64,000 bases of DNA from Calendula officinalis (lineage: Eukaryota > Streptophyta > Magnoliopsida > Asterales > Asteraceae): assembly GCA_963853835.1 (NCBI GenBank), contig OY970821.1, forward strand, positions 53,216,640 through 53,280,639, given 5' to 3'. Each line of letters begins with the position of its first letter. Position 1 is the first letter of the stretch. Below the pieces are notes generated by a model. That model saw nothing but the letters and a program-made list of their open reading frames with translations. It searched no databases and had not been told where the DNA came from. Positions 21,939 to 35,300 of the stretch are shown here, piece after piece. The translations under genes and the position numbers were made by a program.

Positions 21939-24900
21939 GTGTCCGTTTCACGCCCACGAGTTACCAAAATAACTAGTTCGTTCGTCACTGTCAAGAACAA
22001 GTTCGGCCCGAACTCTTCACTGTTCCCGGCCCGAACTTCATTTTCGGCCCGAACTTCAACCTCGGCCCGAACTTCAACCTCGACCCGAACTCCGACCTCG
22101 GCCCGAACATCATCCTCGGCCCAAACACCGCTTCAGCCCGAACATCCCACTTCGGCCCGAACATCCCTCTTCGGTCCGAACTCTTCAATATCCAAGATTG
22201 TGTGACAAAAGGTGCTATACTAAAACATTCATAACTTTCAGCTCGGGTGTCCGTTTCACGCCCACGAGTAACCAAAATAGCTGGTTCGTTCGTCACTGCC
22301 AAGAACAAGTTCGGCCCGAACTCTTCACTGTTCCCGACCCAAACTTCATTTTCGGCCCGAACTTCAACCTCGGCCCGAACTTCATCCTCGGCCCGAAGTC
22401 CGACCTCGGCCCGAACTTCAACCTCGGCCCGAACATCATCCTCGGCCCGAACACCGAACTTCGGCCCGAACACCACTTTGGCCCGAACACCACTTCGGCC
22501 CGAACATCCCACTTCGGCCCGAACACCACTTCGGCCCGAACATCCCTCTTCGGCCTGAACTCTTCAATATCCAAGATTGTGTGACAAAAGGTTCTATACT
22601 AAAACATTCATAACTTTCAGCTCGGGTGTCCGTTTCACACCCACGATTAACCAAAATAGCTGGTTCGTTCGTCACTGCCAAGAACAAGTTCGGCCCGAAC
22701 TCTTCACTGTTCCCGGTCCGAACTTCATTTTCGGCCCGAACTTCAACCTCGGCCCGAACTTCATCCTCGGCCCGAAGTCCGACCTCGGATCGAACTTCAA
22801 CCTCGGCCCGAACATCATCCTCGGCCCGAACACCGAACTTCGGCCCGAACACCACTTCGGCCCGAACACCACTTCGGCCCGAACATCCCACTTCGGCCCG
22901 AACATCCCTCTTCGGCCCGAACTCTTCAATATCCAAGATTGTGTGACAAAAGGTGCTATACTAAAACATTCATAACTTTCATCTCGGGTGTCCGTTTCAC
23001 GCCAATGAGTAACCAAAATAGCTGTTTCGTTCGTCACTGCCAAGAACAAGTTCGGCCCGAACTCTTCAATATCCAAGATTGTGTGACGAAAGGTGCTATA
23101 CTAAAACATTCATAACTTTCAGCTCGGGTGTCCGTTTCACGCCCACGAGTAACCAAAATAGCTAGTTCGTTCGTCACTTTCAAGAACAAGTTCGGCCCGA
23201 ACTCTTCACTGTTCCCGGCCCGAACTTCATTTTCGGCCCGAACTTCAACCTCGGCCCGAACTTCAACCTAGGCCCGAACTCCGACCTCGGCCCGAACTTC
23301 AACCTCGGCCCGAACATCATCCTCGGCCCGAACACCACTTCAGCCCGAACATCCCACTTCGGCCCGAACATCCCTCTTCGGCCCGAACTCTTCAATATCC
23401 AAGATTGTGTGACAAAAGGTGCTATACTAAAACATTCATAACTTTCAGCTCGGGTGTCCGTTTCACGCCCACGAGTAACCAAAATAGCTAGTTCGTTCGT
23501 CACTGTCAAGAACAAGTTCGGCCCGAACTCTTCACTGTTCCCGGCCCGAACTTCATTTTCGGCCCGAACTTCAACCTCGGCCCGAACTTCAACCTCGACC
23601 CGAACTCCGACCTCGGCCCGAACATCATCCTCGGCCCGAACACCACTTCAGCCCGAACATCCCACTTCGGCCCGAACATCCCACTTCGGTCCGAACTCTT
23701 CAATATCCAAGATTGTGTGACAAAAGGTGCTATACTAAAACATTCATAACTTTCAGCTCGGGTGTCCGTATCACGCCCACGAGTAACCAAAATAGCTGGT
23801 TCGTTCGTCACTACCAAGAACAAGTTCGGCCCGAACTCTTCACTGTTCCCGACCCAAACTTCATTTTCGGCCCGAACTTCAACCTCGGCCCGAACTTCAT
23901 CCTCGGCCCGAAGTCCGACCTCGGCCCGAACTTCAACCTCGGCCCGAACATCATCCTCGGCCCGAACACCGAACTTCGGCCCGAACACCACTTTGGCCCG
24001 AACACCACTTCGGCCCGAACATCCCACTTCGGCCCGAACACCACTTCGGCCCGAACATCCCTCTTCGGCCTGAACTCTTCAATATCCAAGATTGTGTGAC
24101 AAAAGGTTCTATACTAAAACATTCAGCTCGGGTGTCCGTTTCACACCCACGAGTAACCAAAATAGCTGGTTCGTTCGTCACTGCCAAGAACAAGTTCGGC
24201 CCGAACTCTTCACTGTTCCCGGTCCGAACTTCATTTTCGGCCCGAACTTCAACCTCGGCCCGAACTTCATCCTCGGCCCGAACACCGAACTTCGGCCCGA
24301 ACACCACTTCGGCCCGAACACCACTTCGGCCCGAACATCCCACTTCGGCCCGAACATCCCTCTTCGGCCCGAACTCTTCAATATCCAAGATTGTGTGACA
24401 AAAGGTGCTATACTAAAACATTCATAACTTTCATCTCGGGTGTCCGTTTCATGCCAATGAGTAACCAAAATAGCTGTTTCGTTCGTCACTGCCAAGAACA
24501 AGTTCGGCCCGAACTCTTCAATATCCAAGATTGTGTGACGAAAGGTGCTATACTAAAACATTCATAACTTTCAGCTCGGGTGTCCGTTTCACGCCCACGA
24601 GTAACCAAAATAGCTAGTTCGTTCGTCACTGTCAAGAACAAGTTCGGCCCGAACTCTTCACTGTTCCCGGCCCGAACTTCATTTTCGGCCCGAACTTCAA
24701 CCTCGGCCCGAACTTCAACCTAGGCCCGAACTCCGACCTCGGCCCGAACTTCAACCTCGGCCCGAACATCATCCTCGGCCCGAACACCACTTCAGCCCGA
24801 ACATCCCACTTCGGCCCGAACATCCCTCTTCGGCCCGAACTCTTCAATATCCAAGATTGTGTGACAAAAGGTGCTATACTAAAACATTCATAACTTTCAG

Positions 24901-26058
24901 CTCGGGTGTCCGTTTCACGCCCACGAGTAACCAAAATAGCTAGTTCGTTCGTCACTGTCAAGAACAAGTTCGGCCCGAACTCTTCACTGTTCCCGGCCCG
25001 AACTTCATTTTCGGCCCGAACTTCAACCTCGGCCCGAACTTCAACCTCGACCCGAACTCTGACCTCGGCCCGAACATCATCCTCGGCCCGAACACCACTT
25101 CAGCCCGAACATCCCACTTCGGCCCGAACATCCCTCTTCGGTCCGAACTCTTCAATATCCAAGATTGTGTGACAAAAGGTGCTATACTAAAACATTCATA
25201 ACTTTCAGCTCGGGTGTCCGTTTCACGCCCACGAGTAACCAAAATAGCTGGTTCGTTCGTCACTACCAAGAACAAGTTCGGCCCGAACTCTTCACTGTTC
25301 CCGACCCAAACTTCATTTTCGGCCCGAACTTCAACCTCGGCCCGAACTTCATCCTCGGCCCGAAGTCCGACCTCGGCCCGAACTTCAACCTCGGCCCGAA
25401 CATCATCCTCGGCCCGAACACCGAACTTCGGCCCGAACACCACTTTGGCCCGAACACCACTTCGGCCCGAACATCCCTCTTCGGCCTGAGCTCTTCAATA
25501 TCCAAGACTGTGTGACAAAAGGTGCTATACTAAAACATTCATAACTTTCAGCTCGGGTGTCCGTTTCACACCCACGAGTAACCAAAATAGCTGGTTCGTT
25601 CGTCACTGCCAAGAACAAGTTCGGCCCGAACTCTTCACTGTTCCCGGCCCGAACTTCATTTTTGGCCCGAACTTCAACCTCGGCCCGAACTTCATCCTCG
25701 GCCCGAAGTCCGACCTCGGCCCGAACTTCAAACTCGGCCCGAACATCATCCTCGGCCCGAACACCGAACTTCGGCCCGAACACCACTTCGGCCCGAACAC
25801 CACTTCGGCCCGAACATCCCACTTCGGCCCGAACATCCCTCTTCGGCCCGAACTCTTCAATATCCAAGATTGTGTGACAAAAGGTGCTATACTAAAACAT
25901 TCATAACTTTCATCTCGGGTGTCCGTTTCACGCCCATGAGTAACCAAAATAGCTGGTTCGTTCGTCACTGCCAAGAACAAGTTCGGCCCGAACTCTTCAA
26001 TATCCAAGATTGTGTGACGAAAGGTGTTATACTAAAACATTCATAACTTTCAGCTCGG
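21939..26058. repeat. 4,120-bp super-repeat, copy 1
   Basis: Anchors 21939, 22247, 22626, 22988, 23128, 23454, 23762, 24132, 24440, 24580, 24906 and 25214 recur exactly 4,120 bp downstream. Similarity ends in the monomer at 25214, which is 343 bp here and 370 bp in copy 2. Shared oddities include GGATCGAAC in the third monomer, CCAATGAG, and the missing ATAACTTTC before 24132. Confidence 0.85.
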
Positions 26059-29000
26059 GTGTCCGTTTCACGCCCACGAGTAACCAAAATAGCTAGTTCG
26101 TTCGTCACTGTCAAGAACAAGTTCGGCCCGAACTCTTCACTGTTCCCGGCCCGAACTTCATTTTCGGCTCGAACTTCAACCTCGGCCCGAACTTCAACCT
26201 CGACCCGAACTCCGACCTCGGCCCGAACATCATCCTCGGCCCAAACACCGCTTCAGCCCGAACATCCCACTTCGGCCCGAACATCCCTCTTCGGTCCGAA
26301 CTCTTCAATATCCAAGATTGTGTGACAAAAGGTGCTATACTAAAACATTCATAACTTTCAGCTCGGGTGTCCGTTTCACGCCCACGAGTAACCAAAATAG
26401 CTGGTTCGTTCGTCACTGCCAAGAACAAGTTCGGCCCGAACTCTTCACTGTTCCCGACCCAAACTTCATTTTCGGCCCGAACTTCAACCTCGGCCCGAAC
26501 TTCATCCTCGGCCCGAAGTCCGACCTCGGCCCGAACTTCAACCTCGGCCCGAACATCATCCTCGGCCCGAACACCGAACTTCGGCCCGAACACCACTTTG
26601 GCCCGAACACCACTTCGGCCCGAACATCCCACTTCGGCCCGAACACCACTTCGGCCCGAACATCCCTCTTCGGCCTGAACTCTTCAATATCCAAGATTGT
26701 GTGACAAAAGGTTCTATACTAAAACATTCATAACTTTCAGCTCGGGTGTCCGTTTCACACCCACGATTAACCAAAATAGCTGGTTCGTTCGTCACTGCCA
26801 AGAACAAGTTCGGCCCGAACTCTTCACTGTTCCCGGTCCGAACTTCATTTTCGGCCCGAACTTCAACCTCGGCCCGAACTTCATCCTCGGCCCGAAGTCC
26901 GACCTCGGATCGAACTTCAACCTCGGCCCGAACATCATCCTCGGCCCGAACACCGAACTTCGGCCCGAACACCACTTCGGCCCGAACACCACTTCGGCCC
27001 GAACATCCCACTTCGGCCCGAACATCCCTCTTCGGCCCGAACTCTTCAATATCCAAGATTGTGTGACAAAAGGTGCTATACTAAAACATTCATAACTTTC
27101 ATCTCGGGTGTCCGTTTCACGCCAATGAGTAACCAAAATAGCTGTTTCGTTCGTCACTGCCAAGAACAAGTTCGGCCCGAACTCTTCAATATCCAAGATT
27201 GTGTGACGAAAGGTGCTATACTAAAACATTCATAACTTTCAGCTCGGGTGTCCGTTTCACGCCCACGAGTAACCAAAATAGCTAGTTCGTTCGTCACTTT
27301 CAAGAACAAGTTCGGCCCGAACTCTTCACTGTTCCCGGCCCGAACTTCATTTTCGGCCCGAACTTCAACCTCGGCCCGAACTTCAACCTAGGCCCGAACT
27401 CCGACCTCGGCCCGAACTTCAACCTCGGCCCGAACATCATCCTCGGCCCGAACACCACTTCAGCCCGAACATCCCACTTCGGCCCGAACATCCCTCTTCG
27501 GTCCGAACTCTTCAATATCCAAGATTGTGTGACAAAAGGTGCTATACTAAAACATTCATAACTTTCAGCTCGGGTGTCCGTTTCACGCCCACGAGTAACC
27601 AAAATAGCTAGTTCGTTCGTCACTGTCAAGAACAAGTTCGGCCCGAACTCTTCACTGTTCCCGGCCCGAACTTCATTTTCGGCCCGAACTTCAACCTCGG
27701 CCCGAACTTCAACCTCGACCCGAACTCCGACCTCGGCCCGAACATCATCCTCGGCCCGAACACCACTTCAGCCCGAACATCCCACTTCGGCCCGAACATC
27801 CCTCTTCGGTCCGAACTCTTCAATATCCAAGATTGTGTGACAAAAGGTGCTATACTAAAACATTCATAACTTTCAGCTCGGGTGTCCGTTTCACGCCCAC
27901 GAGTAACCAAAATAGCTGGTTCGTTCGTCACTACCAAGAACAAGTTCGGCCCGAACTCTTCACTGTTCCCGACCCAAACTTCATTTTCGGCCCGAACTTC
28001 AACCTCGGCCCGAACTTCATCCTCGGCCCGAAGTCCGACCTCGGCCCGAACTTCAACCTCGGCCCGAACATCATCCTCGGCCCGAACACCGAACTTCGGC
28101 CCGAACACCACTTTGGCCCGAACACCACTTCGGCCCGAACATCCCACTTCGGCCCGAACACCACTTCGGCCCGAACATCCCTCTTCGGCCTGAACTCTTC
28201 AATATCCAAGATTGTGTGACAAAAGGTTCTATACTAAAACATTCAGCTCGGGTGTCCGTTTCACACCCACGAGTAACCAAAATAGCTGGTTCGTTCGTCA
28301 CTGCCAAGAACAAGTTCGGCCCGAACTCTTCACTGTTCCCGGTCCGAACTTCATTTTCGGCCCGAACTTCAACCTCGGCCCGAACTACATCCTCGGCCCG
28401 AACACCGAACTTCGGCCCGAACACCACTTCGGCCCGAACACCACTTCGGCCCGAACATCCCACTTCGGCCCGAACATCCCTCTTCGGCCCGAACTCTTCA
28501 ATATCCAAGATTGTGTGACAAAAGGTGCTATACTAAAACATTCATAACTTTCATCTCGGGTGTCCGTTTCATGCCAATGAGTAACCAAAATAGCTGTTTC
28601 GTTCGTCACTGCCAAGAACAAGTTCGGCCCGAACTCTTCAATATCCAAGATTGTGTGACGAAAGGTGCTATACTAAAACATTCATAACTTTCAGCTCGGG
28701 TGTCCGTTTCACGCCCACGAGTAACCAAAATAGCTAGTTCGTTCGTCACTGTCAAGAACAAGTTCGGCCCGAACTCTTCACTGTTCCCGGCCCGAACTTC
28801 ATTTTCGGCCCGAACTTCAACCTCGGCCCGAACTTCAACCTAGGCCCGAACTCCGACCTCGGCCCGAACTTCAACCTCGGCCCGAACATCATCCTCGGCC
28901 CGAACACCACTTCAGCCCGAACATCCCACTTCGGCCCGAACATCCCTCTTCGGCCCGAACTCTTCAATATCCAAGATTGTGTGACAAAAGGTGCTATACT

Positions 29001-30178
29001 AAAACATTCATAACTTTCAGCTCGGGTGTCCGTTTCACGCCCACGAGTAACCAAAATAGCTAGTTCGTTCGTCACTGTCAAGAACAAGTTCGGCCCGAAC
29101 TCTTCACTGTTCCCGGCCCGAACTTCATTTTCGGCCCGAACTTCAACCTCGGCCCGAACTTCAACCTCGACCCGAACTCCGACCTCGGCCCGAACATCAT
29201 CCTCGGCCCGAACACCACTTCAGCCCGAACATCCCACTTCGGCCCGAACATCCCTCTTCGGTCCGAACTCTTCAATATCCAAGATTGTGTGACAAAAGGT
29301 GCTATACTAAAACATTCATAACTTTCAGCTCGGGTGTCCGTTTCACGCCCACGAGTAACCAAAATAGCTGGTTCGTTCGTCACTACCAAGAACAAGTTCG
29401 GCCCGAACTCTTCACTGTTCCCGACCCAAACTTCATTTTCGGCCCGAACTTCAACCTCGGCCCGAACTTCATCCTCGGCCCGAAGTCCGACCTCGGCCCG
29501 AACTTCAACCTCGGCCCGAACATCATCCTCGGCCCGAACACCGAACTTCGGCCCGAACACCACTTTGGCCCGAACACCACTTCGGCCCGAACATCCCACT
29601 TCGGCCCGAACACCACTTCGGCCCGAACATCCCTCTTCGGCCTGAACTCTTCAATATCCAAGATTGTGTGACAAAAGGTTCTATACTAAAACATTCAGCT
29701 CGGGTGTCCGTTTCACACCCACGAGTAACCAAAATAGCTGGTTCGTTCGTCACTGCCAAGAACAAGTTCGGCCCGAACTCTTCACTGTTCCCGGTCCGAA
29801 CTTCATTTTCGGCCCGAACTTCAACCTCGGCCCGAACTTCATCCTCGGCCCGAACACCGAACTTCGGCCCGAACACCACTTCGGCCCGAACACCACTTCG
29901 GCCCGAACATCCCACTTCGGCCCGAACATCCCTCTTCGGCCCGAACTCTTCAATATCCAAGATTGTGTGACAAAAGGTGCTATACTAAAACATTCATAAC
30001 TTTCATCTCGGGTGTCCGTTTCATGCCAATGAGTAACCAAAATAGCTGTTTCGTTCGTCACTGCCAAGAACAAGTTCGGCCCGAACTCTTCAATATCCAA
30101 GATTGTGTGACGAAAGGTGCTATACTAAAACATTCATAACTTTCAGCTCGGGTGTCCGTTTCACGCCCACGAGTAACC
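26059..30178. repeat. 4,120-bp super-repeat, copy 2
   Basis: Counterpart of 21939-26058, with anchors 26059, 26367, 26746, 27108, 27248, 27574, 27882, 28252, 28560, 28700, 29026 and 29334. The monomer sizes match up to about 29560; past that this copy continues with another 1,452-bp type unit while copy 1 has a 1,153-bp type ending. The two copies therefore expanded locally after, or differently from, the large duplication. Confidence 0.83.
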
Positions 30179-32362
30179 AAAATAGCTAGTTCGTTCGTCA
30201 CTGTCAAGAACAAGTTCGGCCCGAACTCTTCACTGTTCCCGGCCCGAACTTCATTTTCGGCCCGAACTTCAACCTCGGCCCGAACTTCAACCTAGGCCCG
30301 AACTCCGACCTCGGCCCGAACTTCAACCTCGGCCCGAACATCATCCTCGGCCCGAACACCACTTCAGCCCGAACATCCCACTTCGGCCCGAACATCCCTC
30401 TTCGGCCCGAACTCTTCAATATCCAAGATTGTGTGACAAAAGGTGCTATACTAAAACATTCATAACTTTCAGCTCGGGTGTCCGTTTCACGCCCACGAGT
30501 AACCAAAATAGCTAGTTCGTTCGTCACTGTCAAGAACAAGTTCGGCCCGAACTCTTCACTGTTCCCGGCCCGAACTTCATTTTCGGCCCGAACTTCAACC
30601 TCGGCCCGAACTTCAACCTCGACCCGAACTCCGACCTCGGCCCGAACATCATCCTCGGCCCGAACACCACTTCAGCCCGAACATCCCACTTCGGCCCGAA
30701 CATCCCTCTTCGGTCCGAACTCTTCAATATCCAAGATTGTGTGACAAAAGGTGCTATACTAAAACATTCATAACTTTCAGCTCGGGTGTCCGTTTCACGC
30801 CCACGAGTAACCAAAATAGCTGGTTCGTTCGTCACTACCAAGAACAAGTTCGGCCCGAACTCTTCACTGTTCCCGACCCAAACTTCATTTTCGGCCCGAA
30901 CTTCAACCTCGGCCCGAACTTCATCCTCGGCCCGAAGTCCGACCTCGGCCCGAACTTCAACCTCGGCCCGAACATCATCCTCGGCCCGAACACCGAACTT
31001 CGGCCCGAACACCACTTTGGCCCGAACACCACTTCGGCCCGAACATCCCACTTCGGCCCGAACACCACTTCGGCCCGAACATCCCTCTTCGGCCTGAACT
31101 CTTCAATATCCAAGATTGTGTGACAAAAGGTTCTATACTAAAACATTCAGCTCGGGTGTCCGTTTCACACCCACGAGTAACCAAAATAGCTGGTTCGTTC
31201 GTCACTGCCAAGAACAAGTTCGGCCCGAACTCTTCACTGTTCCCGGTCCGAACTTCATTTTCGGCCCGAACTTCAACCTCGGCCCGAACTTCATCCTCGG
31301 CCCGAAGTCCGACCTCGGATCGAACTTCAACCTCGGCCCGAACATCATCCTCGGCCCGAACACCGAACTTCGGCCCGAACACCACTTCGGCCCGAACACC
31401 ACTTCGGCCCGAACATCCCACTTCGGCCCGAACATCCCTCTTCGGCCCGAACTCTTCAATATCCAAGATTGTGTGACAAAAGGTGCTATACTAAAACATT
31501 CATAACTTTCATCTCGGGTGTCCGTTTCATGCCAATGAGTAACCAAAATAGCTGTTTCGTTCGTCACTGCCAAGAACAAGTTCGGCCCGAACTCTTCAAT
31601 ATCCAAGATTGTGTGACGAAAGGTGCTATACTAAAACATTCATAACTTTCAGCTCGGGTGTCCGTTTCACGCCCACGAGTAACCAAAATAGCTAGTTCGT
31701 TCGTCACTTTCAAGAACAAGTTCGGCCCGAACTCTTCACTGTTCCCGGCCCGAACTTCATTTTCGGCCCGAACTTCAACCTCGGCCCGAACTTCAACCTA
31801 GGCCCGAACTCCGACCTCGGCCCGAACTTCAACCTCGGCCCGAACATCATCCTCGGCCCGAACACCACTTCAGCCCGAACATCCCACTTCGGCCCGAACA
31901 TCCCTCTTCGGCCCGAACTCTTCAATATCCAAGATTGTGTGACAAAAGGTGCTATACTAAAACATTCATAACTTTCAGCTCGGGTGTCCGTTTCACGCCC
32001 ACGAGTAACCAAAATAGCTGGTTCGTTCGTCACTGCCAAGAACAAGTTCGGCCCGAACTCTTCACTGTTCCCGACCCGAACTTCATTTTCGGCCCGAACT
32101 TCAACCTCGGCCCGAACTTCATCCTCGGCCCGAAGTCCGACATCGGCCCGAACTTCAACCTCGGCCCGAACATCATCCTCGGCCCGAACACCGAACTTCG
32201 GCCCGAACACCACTTCGGCTCGAACACCACTTCGGCCCGAACATCCCACTTCGGCCCGAACACCACTTCGGCCCGAACATCCCTCTTCGGCCTGAACTCT
32301 TCAATATCCAAGATTGTGTGACAAAAGGTGCTATACTAAAACATTCATAACTTTCAGCTCGG

Positions 32363-35300
32363 GTGTCCGTTTCACACCCACGAGTAACCAAAATAGCTGG
32401 TTCGTTCGTCACTTCCAAGAACAAATTCGGCCCGAACTCTTCACTGTTCCCGGCCCGAACTTCATTTTCGGCCCGAACTTCAACCTCGGCCCGAACTTCA
32501 TCCTCGGCCCGAAGTCCGACCTCGGCCCGAACTTCAAACTCGGCCCGAACATCATCCTCAGCCCGAACACCGAACTTCGGCCCGAACACCACTTCGGCCC
32601 GAACACCACTTCGGCTCGAACATCCCACTTCGGCCCGAACATCCCTCTTCGGCCCGAACTCTTCAATATCCAAGATTGTGTGACAAAAGGTGCTATACTA
32701 AAACATTCATAACTTTCAGCTCGGGTGTCCGTTTCACGCCCACGAGTAACCAAAATAGCTGGTTCGTTCGTCACTGCCAAGAATAAGTTCGGCCCGAACT
32801 CTTCACTGTTCCCGGCCCGAACTTCATTTTCGGCCCGAACTTCAACCTCGGCCCGAACTTCATCCTCGGCCCGAAGTCCGACCTCGGCCCGAACTTCAAC
32901 CTCGACCGAACATCATCCTCGGCCCGAACACCGAACTTCGGCCCGAACACCACTTCGGCCCGAACACCACTTCGGCCCGAACATCCCACTTCGGCCCGAA
33001 CACCACTTCGGCCCGAACATCCCTCTTCGGCCTGAACTCTTCAATATCCAAGATTGTGTGACAAAAGGTGATATACTAAAACATTCATAACTTTCAGCTC
33101 GGGTGTCCGTTTCACGCCCACGAGTAACCAAAATAGCTGGTTCGTTCGTCACTACCAAGAACAAGTTCGGCCCGAACTCTTCACTGTTCCCGGCCCGAAC
33201 TTCATTTTCGGCCCGAACTTCAACCTCGGCCTGAACTTCAACCTCGGCCCGAACTCCGACCTCGGCCCGAACTTCAACCTCGGCCCGAACATCATCCTCG
33301 GCCCGAACACCGAACATCGGCCCGAACACCACTTCGGCCCGAACACCACTTCGGCCCGGACATCCCACTTCGGCCAGAACACCACTTCGGCCCGAACATC
33401 CCTCTTCGGCCCGAACTCTTCAATATCCAAGATTGTGTGACAAAAGGTGCTATACTAAAACATTAATAACTTTCAGCTCGGGTGTCCGTTTCACGCCCAC
33501 GAGTAACCAAAATAGCTGGTTCGTTCGTCACTTCCAAGAACAAGTTCGGCCCAAACTCTTCATTGTTCCCGGCCCGAACTTCAACCTCGGCCCGAACTTC
33601 AACCTCGGCCCGAACTCCGACCTCGGCCCGAACTTCAACCTCGGCCCGAACATCATCCTCGGCCCGAACACCGAACTTCAGCCCGAACACCACTTCGGCC
33701 CGAACATCTCACTTCGGCCCGAACACCACTTCGGCCCGAACATCCCTCTTCGGCCTGAACTCTTCAATTTCCAAGATTGTGTGACAAAAGGTGCTATACT
33801 AAAACATTCATAACTTTCAGCTCGGGTGTCCGTTTCACGCCCACGAGTAACCAAAATAGCTGGTTCGTTCGTCACTTCCAAGAACAAGTTCGGCCCAAAC
33901 TCTTCACTGTTCCCGGCCCGAACTTCATTTTCGGCCCGAACTTCAACCTCGGCCCGAACTCCGACCTCGGCCCGAACTTCAACATCGGCCCGAACATCAT
34001 CCTCGGCCTGAACACCGAACTTCGGCCCGAACACCACTTCGGCCCGAACATCCCACTTCGGCCCGAACACCACTTCGGCCCGAACATCCCTCTTCAGCCC
34101 GAACTCTTCAATATCCAAGATTGTGTGACAAAAGGTGCTATACTAAAACATTCATAACTTTCAGCTCTGGTGTCCGTTTCACGCCCACGAGTAACCAAAA
34201 TAGCTGGTTCGTTCGTCACTGCCAAGAATAAGTTCGGCCCGAACTCTTCACTATTCCCGACCCGAACTTCATTTTCGGCCCGAACTTCAACCTCGGCCCG
34301 AACTTCAACCTCGGCCCGAAGTCCGACCTCGGCCCGAACTTCAACCTCGGCCCGAATATCATCCTCGGCCCGAACACCGAACTTCGGCCCGAACACCACT
34401 TCGGCCCGAACACCACTTCGGCCCGAACACCACTTCGGCCCGAACACCACTTCGGCCCGAACATCCCACTTCGGCCCGAACACCACTTCGGCCCGAACAT
34501 CCCTCTTCGGCCTGAACTCTTCAATATCCAAGATTGTGTGACAAAAGGTGCTATACTAAAACATTCATAACTTTCAGCTCGGGTGTCCGTTTCACGCCCA
34601 CGAGTAACCAAAATAGCTGGTTCGTTCATCACTGCCAAGAACAAGTTCGGCCCGAACTCTTCACTGTTCCCGACCCGAACTTCTTTTTCGGCCCGAACTT
34701 CAACCTCGGCCCGAACTTCAACCTCGGCCCGAACTCCGACCTCGGCCCGAACTTCACCCTCGGCCCGAACATCATCCTCGGCCCGAACACCGAACTTCGG
34801 CCCGAACACCACTTCGGCCCGAACACCACTTCGGCCCGAACATCCCATTTCGGCCCGAACATCCCTCTTCGGCCCGAACTCTTCAATATCCAAGATTGTG
34901 TGACAAAAGGTGCTGTACTAAAACATTCATAACTTTCATCTCGGGTGTCCGTTTCACGCCCATGAGTAACCAAAATAGCTGGTTCGTTCGTCACTGCCAA
35001 GAACAAGTTCGGCCTGAACTCTTCAATATCCAAGATTGTGTGACGAAAGGTGCTATACTAAAACATTCATAACTTTCAGCTCGGGTGTCCTTTTCACGCC
35101 CATGAGTAACCAAAATAGCTAGTTCGTTCGTCACTGTCAAGAACAAGTTCGGCCCGAACTCTTCACTGTTCCCGGCCCGAACTTCATTTTCGGCCCGAAC
35201 TTCAACCTCGGCCCGAACTTCAACCTCGGCCCGAACTCCGACCTCGGCCCGAACTTCAACCTCGGCCCGAACATCATCCTCGGCCCGAACACCACTTCAG

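Larger units (their letters stand above)
20609..32362. repeat. Domain of 1.15-1.52-kb higher-order repeats
   Basis: Recurring order of monomers: 308, 370/379, 308/343/362, 140 and 326 bp. Units start at 21939 (1,515 bp), 23454 (1,452), 24906 (1,153, lacking the 326-bp member), 26059 (1,515), 27574 (1,452), 29026 (1,452) and 30478 (1,506). The 140-bp member always has the CATCTCGGGTG marker. Several copies differ by only a few bases by eye, which suggests recent amplification. Confidence 0.88.
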
